From NCBI GenBank assembly GCA_964589725.1, contig CAZPUJ010000242.1, positions 1 through 6,694 on the forward strand: a stretch of 6,694 nucleotides of DNA. The letters are read 5' to 3'. Under the pieces are notes generated by a model. The model was not told the origin of the DNA. It searched no databases and saw only the letters and a list, made by a program, of their open reading frames with translations. Of this stretch, positions 1-6,618 are shown one piece after another. The stretch is from CAYSHJ01 sp964589725. GTDB taxonomy: Bacteria; Planctomycetota; Planctomycetia; Planctomycetales; Planctomycetaceae. A program made the position numbers and the translations under genes. Positions within the stretch are counted from its first letter, which is position 1. Each line of letters starts with the position of its first letter.

Positions 1-3000
1 CTGCCCACTTCTGCGGCTTCTGATCCGCAGGTGTGTTTGGATCGTTCGCGAACGCCAGGAACTGCCCCAACGTCAGTTCGCGATTGCTCAAATACACCGG
101 ACGCGTGAATTCGACGCTAGGGATTTTCGGTTGCAAGATTCCACGGAACGCCGCCAAGGCATGCAGCGATTCCAAGTCGGGATCGCTCGCCATGTGCTGG
201 AAATTCTTGTGGCCATGCTGCACCGCCGCTTGTAGCAGTGATATCGCCCGTTGCACATAGCCCCGCGTGACGCCGTCGTCCGGCGCACGAGCGGCCAGCA
301 CCGCATAGACGCACGCCCCGTCGTACAACCACGTGGGATCGGTCTCATGCTCTTTCATCCGTTGATCCAACGCCGCACGCTCCGCCTTCCCGTCACCCAA
401 GAAACTCGCAACCACCACTTGCACGTAAGCCTTCGTCGACGTCTCGTCCTGGACCAGTTCCTCGAACTTCTGCAAATCCTCGCGGGCCGACTCCGCATGG
501 TTCTGACGAGCGTGCGCGATTGCTCGGAATTGATAGGCGAGGACATTCGCCGGCTCCTTCTCGATCACCCGCGTCAGATCGGCGATCGCCTGCTCGTCAT
601 GCTGCAAATGGAAATGGGCGACTCCGCGGCCGAACAACGTCTGCGGATCATCTGGTTTCTGTTTCAACGCCGCTTCCAACGCGGCCAACTGCGGCTCGTA
701 CTGCGCCTGCGCACTGATCGGCTGCAACGCCTGCGGAGCCTCGCCGATCCGATACTTGCCGGAGGGGATTTCGACGAACGTCATGCCGACGGAGTTGGTG
801 TACCAGCGGCGTGATAAGGACATCCCGCCCCCCTGCTTGCCAGGGGGGTTCACACGTTTCTGCACTACCGAATCCGCCTTACCCTCGGCGTAGTGCGGAA
901 ACGTTTGAACCGCTGGGGCAAGCCCAGCGGCGGTGTGGACGCTCACATCTGGCAACGCGACATTCCATTGCCGGAGCGTCCAGTCCAATGCGCTGTGGCT
1001 GCCGCCGTCCGGAGCGTTGACGAACAACTCTTGCAGCACCGACGACAGCGCGTCGAAGTCGCTGATGGTCTGTTTCGGAAAACGTCCGAGCGCCGCAACC
1101 ACGCCGGAGCGAAGTGGCTCATCGGTCGTCGTCGCCAAAACGTCACGCACGGCAGACAGGTCCGCCGGCCAATCCTTCAGCCGCAGCGTGAAGGCCGTCC
1201 GCTCGGTCGGGTCCGAGCCGAGTTGCAACATCGGACTGACCAAGCTCGGATCGCCGAGATACAACGCCAACGCGGCATAACGGACCTTGATGGTCAGCCG
1301 CTCGGAGCGTGTGGCCTCGTCGCTCAAGTCGATGGCTTTTATTCGGTCGCCGATTTTTGCGGTGATGTCGCTGACCGCGGAATTTCTGGCGATCCGGTGG
1401 GCGTCAGCCCCCGAACGTTGATCGTCAACGGCAACCGCGCCGGAAGTCCGGGGGCTGACGCCCACCGGCTCGCCAAGACTTGCGGTGTTTGCGATCTGCC
1501 GCAGTGCCACGACCATGTTTTTGGCTTCACCGCCGTCGGCTATCGGGACGTTGTCCAGAATCGCGTCGATGAGGACCGGTTTCACGGAGATGTCGCCGAA
1601 CGCCGCCAGCGCGTAGGCCGCGTGCAGACGATGCAACAGTTTGGCTTGCGGGTCAGCCACCATCGACCGGAGCTTGGGAATCGCCAGCGGACGCAGCGGT
1701 TCGAGCGTCTCGATGTAGACGATGACTCCAGTCGCCGGCGACTGGGCCAAATCGTTGATGCGAGTCGTCGTCGTCTTGTTGTCAGTGACCCGTTGACGCT
1801 CGGCTAAATAACGTTCGATCCCGAAGACCGTCGCGACCAAAAGCGCAAGCAGCGAACCCCAGCGCAGCAGATGATGCCGAGTTGCCGCGCGCATCATTCG
1901 TCGTTGCTCGACGGTTCGTTTGCGGCTTGGGACGCCGCACACGATCGACGTGTACTCCAACAACGACGGCATGTGCCGCCGCTCACGAGTACGATGCCAT
2001 TGCGCGGAACGTTCTTCCAATCGCAACGCCGCCCGGCCGCGCCAAGTTTCCTTTTGCTTCTTCGTCAACCACGCGCGAATGCTGGGAACGAGGTAGTCGT
2101 GAGCGAGCTGGTAGGCGGATTGACAATTTGAAATCTGAGATTTCAGATTTGAAATCGCAGCACGCTTGTCATCGTCGACTCGACTCTCAACGGTCGACTC
2201 CTCGTCGGCCACCGGCGTCATCAGCCGTAAGTCCTGATCGAGGATGCGGAGCACATCGGCGAAGCGGCGGGGTTCGCGCGCGAGGCCGGCGGCGTCTTGC
2301 AGTTGCTTGACCGACACCCGATGGCCTTTGATGTCGGTGCCGGTGTCAGGCAACAGCGCCTTCAAGATGCCGCGCACGGATTTGTCATGAGTCCGATACG
2401 CCATCGGCGCGTTCGATGCGCCGAAGGTTTCTTCCAGAAACGTGACGCCCACCCCCTCGACCCCGCCGATCGCTTTGAGAGTCTGCGGCGTCCACGGTTT
2501 CGACTTGAGCATTTCGGCGAAGAGCGCGAGACGCACGCTGATGATCTTGCCTTCCTCGGTTAACGCGGCGACGGCTTGGTCGAGGAAGGCGTGGTAGGTC
2601 GTCGCATTGCCTCCGCCCTGAGCTTGCCTCAGGGGCTCGCGGGTTTCTGCACTACCGGGCGCGGCAGGAGTTCCGTAGTGCAGAAACCCGCGAGCCACCG
2701 AGGCAAGCTCGGTGGGGGCGCGATCGAAGGCGACTCCGAAGGCATCGAGGACTTTGCGGGCGTGTGGTGGGTCGAACAGATCGGCCATCGCGCAGTTGCG
2801 GCCTTGAAGCAGCGGGATTTCCAGTTCCTCCAAGAAGCGGCTGATGGCCAGCCAAAAGTCATCGCGGACCAGAATCAGGCACTGCAATCGCTCGCCGTCG
2901 CATTGCCGCAGGGCGGCGGGGAGTTCCAGATTTGTCTGCCCGCGTTTGGCGTGCAGCCATTGCTCGAATTGATCGAGGACGATCAGTGCTTTCTTGCCGC

Positions 3001-4513
3001 TGGGCAAGCCGACGCCGCGCCGCAAGTTTTTCAACAACAGCGTCAGCGACAGGTCGTCACCAAATTCCGGACAGGCACGGCGGATCGCTCGCGACAAACG
3101 CAATTCGGTGTCGTCGCCGGTGGCTTCGAGGTAAATCGGGACGATGTGCTCGGCGAGATGCGGGATCAAACCGGCCTTCACCAGGCTCGACTTGCCGCAG
3201 CCAGACGGGCCGTACAACACGCCCGCCGAGAATGTGACTTCGAGATCGTGCGACTCGATCCGCGTCTTCAAAAAGCGAATGCTTTCCGGCAGGCCGTCAC
3301 GGTCGCGCGGGCCGGGGAGCAAATCGAGAAAGAAACTGGCGTCGCCGGCGTCAAACGAACGAAGTCCTTTGGGCACGATCTTCAGCGGTTCGCGGTCCGA
3401 GATCACTTGCGGCGTGGTTGCGGCACCCGGCGTCGGAGTGAGCGGCGGTGTGGCGAGTTCCCGCGCGGGGGGCACTTGAATCCGAATCGACGCGGCCTCT
3501 TGCGCGGCGGGATTCGCGGCGAAGTGACGCAAGTCGTCAGCGATGTCGCGGGCGGTCGTGTAGCGTTCCGGTTTGCGCTTGGCGAGCGCTTTCAGACAGA
3601 TGCGTTCCAGCTCTTTTGGCACTTGATCGTTGATCTGCCGCGGCGGACGCGGGTCCAACGTCTTGACCAATTCCAAAAGCTGCACGTTGCGTTCGCGTGC
3701 CGGCAGTTTTTCGCTGGCCCGAAACGGCCGCACTCCAGCGAGCAATTCATAAAGCACGACGCCCAGACTGAAGATGTCGGTCTGACCATCGACGCGGTGC
3801 CCTTCTCCCGCCGCTTGTTCGGGACTCATGTACGCCGGCGTGCCCAGAATCTCTGGCGCGGGATCGAGTCCCTGCCCTTCTTTGAGCGCGAGTCCGAAGT
3901 CGGCGAGATACGGCTTGCCACTCATCTCCACCAGAATGTTCGCGGGTTTGATGTCACGATGAAAAATTCCCTTGAGATGCGTCGCGTGCAGAGCTTCCGC
4001 GACAGCGGCGATCAGCCGCGCAACGGTGAGAAAATCAGGCCGCGCACGTTGCACCCATTCGGCCAGCGTGCCGCCTTCAACATACTTCGTGACGAGGAAC
4101 ACGGGGAACTCGTCGGTGTGCCCAATGTCGTAGATCGGCACGACTCCGGGATGTTCCAGCTTCGCCAGCTTCTGCGCCTCTTCGCGATACTCCGCCAACT
4201 GCGCCGCGGCGAGCCGCCTGGGAACTTTGATCGCCACGCGACGATTCAATTCCTCGTCCACCGCCAAATACACCGCGCCAAAACCGCCGTGCCCCAAGCG
4301 TCGTTCAACGCGATACCGCCCAATCAACTTGACCGATTCGGCCGGCGCGGAAAGATCGACGCTTGCGGCCGGCGCGGGCTGAGGCAACAAATTCGCTGGC
4401 AAAGCAAGTGGCTCCGCGATGGCTCCGCCAGCGATCGGAGGTTGGGCCATGTCCGCGTCACTCGGCGACTCGACGCGCGTCGATTCAAACTTCGGCTGTT
4501 CCGACGCGGACAT
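1..4513 (-). CDS. Giant Ser/Thr protein kinase-nSTAND NTPase-TM-HEAT-TPR-FGE fusion protein (3' end outside window)
   Basis: One frame is open from ATG 4513 to the window edge, giving 1504 codons without a stop. Residues 1-62 are Ala/Pro-rich and probably disordered. Residues 66-331 are a complete Hanks-type kinase: Gly loop LGHGGFGAV (73-81), VAIK Lys96, alphaC Glu112, HRDIKPAN (Asp187, Asn192), DFG Asp205 and GTPAYMSPEQ (224-233). It should therefore be active. A Pro/Thr-rich linker follows. Residues 380-820 are an nSTAND-type NTPase: Walker A GPSGCGKSS (Lys441), Walker B LIVLDQFEQW (Asp514), LVRDDFW (549-554) and a winged-helix tail ending LAHDYLVPSIRAWL (803-816). A membrane helix lies at about 881-902, HEAT-like helices at 925-1185, FGE-sulfatase strand NSVGMTFVEIPSGKYRIGE at 1240-1258, TPRs at about 1274-1460, and a second FGE-like segment (RPVYLSNRELTLGQFLAFAND) from 1471. 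Likely a one-pass signalling protein with kinase and NTPase cytoplasmic; substrates are unknown. Start choice: GAGG lies 6 nt upstream; ATG 4450 is the alternative and lacks such a site. Four palindromic repeats are inserted in frame. Confidence 0.93.
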   Translation of the reverse strand, partial: MSASEQPKFESTRVESPSDADMAQPPIAGGAIAEPLALPANLLPQPAPAASVDLSAPAESVKLIGRYRVERRLGHGGFGAVYLAVDEELNRRVAIKVPRRLAAAQLAEYREEAQKLAKLEHPGVVPIYDIGHTDEFPVFLVTKYVEGGTLAEWVQRARPDFLTVARLIAAVAEALHATHLKGIFHRDIKPANILVEMSGKPYLADFGLALKEGQGLDPAPEILGTPAYMSPEQAAGEGHRVDGQTDIFSLGVVLYELLAGVRPFRASEKLPARERNVQLLELVKTLDPRPPRQINDQVPKELERICLKALAKRKPERYTTARDIADDLRHFAANPAAQEAASIRIQVPPARELATPPLTPTPGAATTPQVISDREPLKIVPKGLRSFDAGDASFFLDLLPGPRDRDGLPESIRFLKTRIESHDLEVTFSAGVLYGPSGCGKSSLVKAGLIPHLAEHIVPIYLEATGDDTELRLSRAIRRACPEFGDDLSLTLLLKNLRRGVGLPSGKKALIVLDQFEQWLHAKRGQTNLELPAALRQCDGERLQCLILVRDDFWLAISRFLEELEIPLLQGRNCAMADLFDPPHARKVLDAFGVAFDRAPTELASVARGFLHYGTPAAPGSAETREPLRQAQGGGNATTYHAFLDQAVAALTEEGKIISVRLALFAEMLKSKPWTPQTLKAIGGVEGVGVTFLEETFGASNAPMAYRTHDKSVRGILKALLPDTGTDIKGHRVSVKQLQDAAGLAREPRRFADVLRILDQDLRLMTPVADEESTVESRVDDDKRAAISNLKSQISNCQSAYQLAHDYLVPSIRAWLTKKQKETWRGRAALRLEERSAQWHRTRERRHMPSLLEYTSIVCGVPSRKRTVEQRRMMRAATRHHLLRWGSLLALLVATVFGIERYLAERQRVTDNKTTTTRINDLAQSPATGVIVYIETLEPLRPLAIPKLRSMVADPQAKLLHRLHAAYALAAFGDISVKPVLIDAILDNVPIADGGEAKNMVVALRQIANTASLGEPVGVSPRTSGAVAVDDQRSGADAHRIARNSAVSDITAKIGDRIKAIDLSDEATRSERLTIKVRYAALALYLGDPSLVSPMLQLGSDPTERTAFTLRLKDWPADLSAVRDVLATTTDEPLRSGVVAALGRFPKQTISDFDALSSVLQELFVNAPDGGSHSALDWTLRQWNVALPDVSVHTAAGLAPAVQTFPHYAEGKADSVVQKRVNPPGKQGGGMSLSRRWYTNSVGMTFVEIPSGKYRIGEAPQALQPISAQAQYEPQLAALEAALKQKPDDPQTLFGRGVAHFHLQHDEQAIADLTRVIEKEPANVLAYQFRAIAHARQNHAESAREDLQKFEELVQDETSTKAYVQVVVASFLGDGKAERAALDQRMKEHETDPTWLYDGACVYAVLAARAPDDGVTRGYVQRAISLLQAAVQHGHKNFQHMASDPDLESLHALAAFRGILQPKIPSVEFTRPVYLSNRELTLGQFLAFANDPNTPADQKPQKWA
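828..930. repeat. REP-doublet (REPIN-like) element, family A copy 2, in frame inside the kinase gene
   Basis: Same plan as the copy at 2616-2715. Left hairpin CCCCCCTG-CTTGC-CAGGGGGG (828-848), a 20-bp inverted repeat with 18 matches (849-868 with 890-909) whose inner ends are GCACTAC and GTAGTGC, a 21-nt centre, and right hairpin CCGCTGGG-GCAAG-CCCAGCGG (910-930). Stem sequences differ from the other copy while pairing and the 5-nt loops are kept. It encodes residues 1195-1229, the linker between the HEAT-like region and the FGE segment. The alternative coding-strand frames are closed by TAA and TAG. Confidence 0.88.
1394..1468. repeat. Perfect 20-bp inverted repeat (family B) in frame inside the kinase gene
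   Basis: Arms at 1394-1413 and 1449-1468 are exact reverse complements (CCGGTGGGCG... against ...CGCCCACCGG) around a 35-nt centre. The element is 75 bp, exactly 25 codons, and encodes residues 1016-1040 in the middle of the HEAT-like region, probably as a surface loop (EPVGVSPR to GADAHRI). Each arm also contains a small GGGC-TGAC-GCCC self-complementary core. The sequence is unrelated to family A. Confidence 0.85.
2126..2156. repeat. AT-rich repeat (family C) in frame inside the kinase gene
   Basis: ATTTGAAATC occurs twice (2126-2135 and 2147-2156), 21 bp apart, and the interval contains overlapping inverted repeats GAAATCT/AGATTTC (2130-2144) and ATTTCA/TGAAAT (2140-2155). The block is strikingly AT-rich against GC-rich surroundings. 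The period is seven codons, and it encodes AISNLKSQISN (residues 786-796), just before the conserved LAHDYLVP motif of the winged-helix tail. From memory, ISNLKSQISN-type insertions recur in planctomycete proteins. Confidence 0.7.
2616..2715. repeat. REP-doublet (REPIN-like) element, family A copy 1, in frame inside the kinase gene
   Basis: The element is a nested palindrome. The left hairpin is CCCTGAG-CTTGC-CTCAGGG (2616-2634). A perfect 21-bp inverted repeat follows (2635-2655 with 2675-2695) whose inner ends are CTGCACTAC and GTAGTGCAG, around a 19-nt centre. The right hairpin is CCACCGAG-GCAAG-CTCGGTGG (2695-2715). GTAG facing inward followed by a hairpin is the layout of REP sequences mobilised by RAYT transposases. 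It encodes kinase-protein residues 600-633, within the nSTAND C-terminal region, just before the helix beginning TTYHAFLDQ. On the coding strand the other two frames contain TAG or TGA; only the used frame is open. Confidence 0.88.
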
Positions 4514-4519
4514 TACGTT

Positions 4520-4523
4520 CCTC
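4520..4523 (-). promoter_or_regulatory. Ribosome binding site of the kinase gene
   Basis: GAGG (within GGTGAGG on the minus strand) sits 6 nt before the ATG at 4513. This decides the start over the in-frame ATG at 4450 and over upstream TTG/GTG codons in the same open frame. By contrast, pckA has no comparable site at either candidate start. Confidence 0.6.
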
Positions 4524-4565
4524 ACCAATGCGTCAATGATTCCCGGTATCGAGTTGTCGCGAGCG

Positions 4566-4594
4566 ATTATCAGACCGCCGATGTCGCGATTCAA
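4566..4594 (-). promoter_or_regulatory. Sigma70-like promoter of the kinase gene
   Basis: On the minus strand, TTGAAT (4589-4594) and GATAAT (4566-4571) are separated by exactly 17 nt. These match the TTGACA and TATAAT consensus at 4 and 5 of 6 positions. Initiation would fall near 4558, giving a leader of about 45 nt before the ATG at 4513. It lies in the 151-bp gap after pckA, so the kinase need not depend on pckA transcription. Found by consensus reading only; planctomycete promoters are not always of this type. Confidence 0.5.
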
Positions 4595-4619
4595 CAGTTC
4601 GCGCGATTCAGTTCATCGT

Positions 4620-4642
4620 CGAGCGCCAGTTGTGAGCGCTCG
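4620..4642 (-). terminator. Possible hairpin terminator after pckA
   Basis: CGAGCGC (4620-4626) pairs perfectly with GCGCTCG (4636-4642) over a 9-nt loop, 22 nt past the pckA stop codon and upstream of the putative kinase promoter. The position suits a terminator, but no T-run follows on the minus strand. It could only be a weak or factor-assisted terminator, or an RNA 3'-end stabiliser. Confidence 0.3.
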
Positions 4643-4664
4643 TCGTCCCGTCTTGAGGCGGTTT

Positions 4665-6242
4665 TCAGCCGTCGATGACGCCAATCGATCCGCCCGACTG
4701 AAACGCTCCGTAGTTTCTCTCAAAAGACTCGAAGAGCTTTCGGGCCGAGGTGTCGTAAGCCGTGGGATCGACCCATGCTCGGCGAGGTTGCAACAGGTCG
4801 TCGGGAACGCCAGGGCATTGCGTGACGACGTGCAGGCCGAAGATGGGTTCCGTCGCCGCCGGGGCAGACTTCAATGTGCCGGAGTGAATGGCGTCGATGA
4901 TGGCTCGCGTGTACGGAAGCTTCATGCGGCTGCCGATGCCGGGCGGGCCGCCGGTCCAGCCGGTGTTGACGAGCCAGACTTGGGCGTTGTGCTTTCGAAC
5001 TTTCTCGGCGAGAAGTTCGGCGTACTTGTTCGGATGCCAGACGAGGAATGGGCCGCCGAAGCAGGGGCTGAATGTGGCTTGCGGTTCGGTCACTCCCATC
5101 TCGGTGCCGGCGACTTTCGCGGTGTAGCCGATGACGAAGTGGAATATCGCTTGTTCGGGAGTCAGTTTCGACACCGGCGGCAGGACGCCGAACGCATCGC
5201 AGGTGAGAAAGATCACGTCGGAGGGATGCCCCGCGACGCAAGGAATCTTCGCTGCGGGCATGTGCTGGATCGGATACGCTCCGCGAGTGTTTTGCGTGAT
5301 GCTGGCATCGTCGAAGTCGACGTTGTGACGAGCATCGTCGTAGACGACATTTTCCAGCACGGCTCCGTATCGCAGAGCTTGGAAAATTTCCGGTTCACGT
5401 TCTCGCGATAGGTAAATCGCCTTGGCGTAACAGCCCCCTTCGACGTTGAAGATGCCATCGTCGCTCCAGCAGTGTTCGTCGTCGCCGATGAGCTGCCGGC
5501 TGGGGTCGGCGGAGAGAGTCGTCTTGCCGGTGCCAGACAGTCCGAACAGGATCGACGACTTGCCGGTCCGCGGATCGCTCGTCGCCGAGCAGTGCATCGA
5601 CAACACGCCGCGCGCGGGCATCAGATAGTTCATGATTGTGAAAATGCCCTTCTTCATCTCGCCGGCGTACTCGGTGCCGAGGATCACGAGTTCGCCCAAC
5701 TCGAAGGAGAGGCCCACACTGGTGCTGGAGGTCATGCCGGTGGTGTAGCGATTGGCGGGAAACCGACCGGCGTTGTAGATCACGAAGTCCGGATCACCGA
5801 AGTTCGCCAGTTCAATGTCGTTCGGCGGGATCAGCATGTTGTGCATAAACAGCGCGTGGTACGCGCGCGAGCAGACGACGCGGACCTTCATCCGATACTT
5901 CGGATCCCAACCCGCGAAGGCGTCGATGACGTACAGCCGGTCGCGCGTGTTGAGGTAATCCTTGGCCCGCTCGCGATTGATCATGAAGGTCGCTTCGTCG
6001 AGCGGAAAATTCACTGGCCCCCACCAGATGTTGCCCTCCGACTGCGGATGCCGCACGACTCGCTTGTCCTTGGGCGAGCGTCCTGTCTTCTCGCCGGAGT
6101 AGGCGATCAACGCGCCGGAGTCCGCGATCGTAGTCCCCAGGTCGTGACGGATGGCCTCCTCATACAGCGTCGCCGGAGAAGGATTCCGCAGGACGTGCTT
6201 GGCAGTGATTCCATGCATCGACAGATCAAACGCTGGCGACAT
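4665..6242 (-). CDS. pckA: Phosphoenolpyruvate carboxykinase (ATP)
   Basis: Converts oxaloacetate and ATP to phosphoenolpyruvate, CO2 and ADP, the entry step of gluconeogenesis; cytosolic (EC 4.1.1.49). The protein is 525 residues from ATG 6242, close to the usual size of ATP-type enzymes (about 520-540). Visible motifs: oxaloacetate-binding TGRSPKDK (Arg55), ANRYTTG (Arg165), metal/substrate EMKKG (Lys198) and MHCSA (His217), the ATP P-loop GLSGTGKTTL (Lys240), kinase-2 motif LIGDDEHCW (Asp254/Asp255) and nucleotide-contacting NTRGAYPI (Arg320). The P-loop and kinase-2 form identify the ATP rather than the GTP family. All expected catalytic residues are present. Start: the frame is open to an upstream ATG at 6302 (545 aa), but family members typically begin about ten residues before the GI corresponding to GI at 11-12, matching MSPAFDLSMH from 6242. 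Neither start has a clear Shine-Dalgarno sequence. It is followed by a 151-bp gap before the kinase gene on the same strand. Confidence 0.97.
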   Translation of the reverse strand: MSPAFDLSMHGITAKHVLRNPSPATLYEEAIRHDLGTTIADSGALIAYSGEKTGRSPKDKRVVRHPQSEGNIWWGPVNFPLDEATFMINRERAKDYLNTRDRLYVIDAFAGWDPKYRMKVRVVCSRAYHALFMHNMLIPPNDIELANFGDPDFVIYNAGRFPANRYTTGMTSSTSVGLSFELGELVILGTEYAGEMKKGIFTIMNYLMPARGVLSMHCSATSDPRTGKSSILFGLSGTGKTTLSADPSRQLIGDDEHCWSDDGIFNVEGGCYAKAIYLSREREPEIFQALRYGAVLENVVYDDARHNVDFDDASITQNTRGAYPIQHMPAAKIPCVAGHPSDVIFLTCDAFGVLPPVSKLTPEQAIFHFVIGYTAKVAGTEMGVTEPQATFSPCFGGPFLVWHPNKYAELLAEKVRKHNAQVWLVNTGWTGGPPGIGSRMKLPYTRAIIDAIHSGTLKSAPAATEPIFGLHVVTQCPGVPDDLLQPRRAWVDPTAYDTSARKLFESFERNYGAFQSGGSIGVIDG

Positions 6243-6302
6243 CGCGGGTTCTCGGCAGGTCGAGGCGGTGTGAACGATTTCGGCGAGCACACGGACCAGC
6301 AT

Positions 6303-6618
6303 GATCGTGGCAACTCGCGCTGAGAACGTCCACCTTTGACGGTTTTCCGCTGGCCACGCATTCGCAATCTAACGAATCCTACAGGGGACGTTCGGCCGTC
6401 TGGTCCCCTCGCCCCCCGATGCGGGGGGCGAGGGTTAGGGTGAGGGGGGTTTTCGAGGTCGATACGTGGTCGCCATCGAGTGAACATCTCGGTAACAGGT
6501 TGCATGGAGCTCGGGGACCTCAGCAACCATTGCCCCCTCACCCTAGCCCTCTCCCCCGATGCGGGGGCGAGGGGACCGGAAAGTGATGTGTGCGCTGTCG
6601 TGCTAAGAACTTCCGGGC
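6303..6618. other. Intergenic region between hsp20 and pckA
   Basis: No protein-coding or RNA gene is recognised here. It holds the inverted repeat pair described separately, and must also hold the pckA promoter. No convincing -35/-10 pair with proper spacing is visible between the repeats and pckA. If pckA starts at 6242, the region extends to 6243. Confidence 0.6.
6402..6577. repeat. Head-to-head pair of GC-rich hairpin repeats (family D) between hsp20 and pckA
   Basis: The left unit (6402-6449) has a perfect 12-bp stem (6406-6417 with 6423-6434) over loop GATGC, then the tail TTAGGGTGAGGGGGG. The right unit (6532-6577) is its inverted relative: tail CCCCCTCACCCTAG, then a 5+5-bp stem with one internal mismatch over the same GATGC loop (6547-6573). 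The units face tail to tail across 82 nt, so the whole can fold into one long hairpin. The CCCTCACCCTAG type is, from memory, a common dispersed repeat of planctomycetes and some other Gram-negative bacteria. The right unit lies about 40 nt past the hsp20 stop and could also act in 3'-end formation. Confidence 0.8.

Noticed and set aside
43..52. Palindrome GTTCGCGAAC.
   Set aside because: Ten bases, inside coding sequence, no partner site; expected by chance.
893..1807. A 304-codon plus-strand open frame, with others at 251-814, 4419-5411 and 5472-6323.
   Set aside because: All are antisense to strongly supported minus-strand domains, and their translations are low-complexity Arg-rich sequence.
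828..2715. CRISPR array or insertion sequence as explanation of the repeats.
   Set aside because: The units are palindromic, non-tandem, about 1.7 kb apart and carry no transposase, so neither a spacer-repeat array nor an autonomous IS fits.
4470..4483. Perfect 14-bp palindrome TCGACGCGCGTCGA near the start of the kinase gene, considered as an operator.
   Set aside because: It lies within codons 11-15, built of CG-rich self-complementary words that arise readily by chance at this base composition; no second copy was seen.
2576..4678. A 700-codon open frame on the plus strand.
   Set aside because: It lies antisense to the kinase and nSTAND coding sequence, overlaps the end of pckA, and its translation is Arg/Gln-rich with no recognisable domain. 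It is a GC-driven shadow.
6303..6400. A sigma70-type promoter for pckA.
   Set aside because: Words such as TTAGAT are present, but no -35-like hexamer lies at 16-18 nt spacing, so no site is called.
6107..6541. A 144-codon minus-strand open frame spanning the intergenic repeats into pckA.
   Set aside because: It runs through the GC hairpin repeats (giving HPNPRPPHRG-type residues) and is out of frame with the motif-bearing pckA frame.
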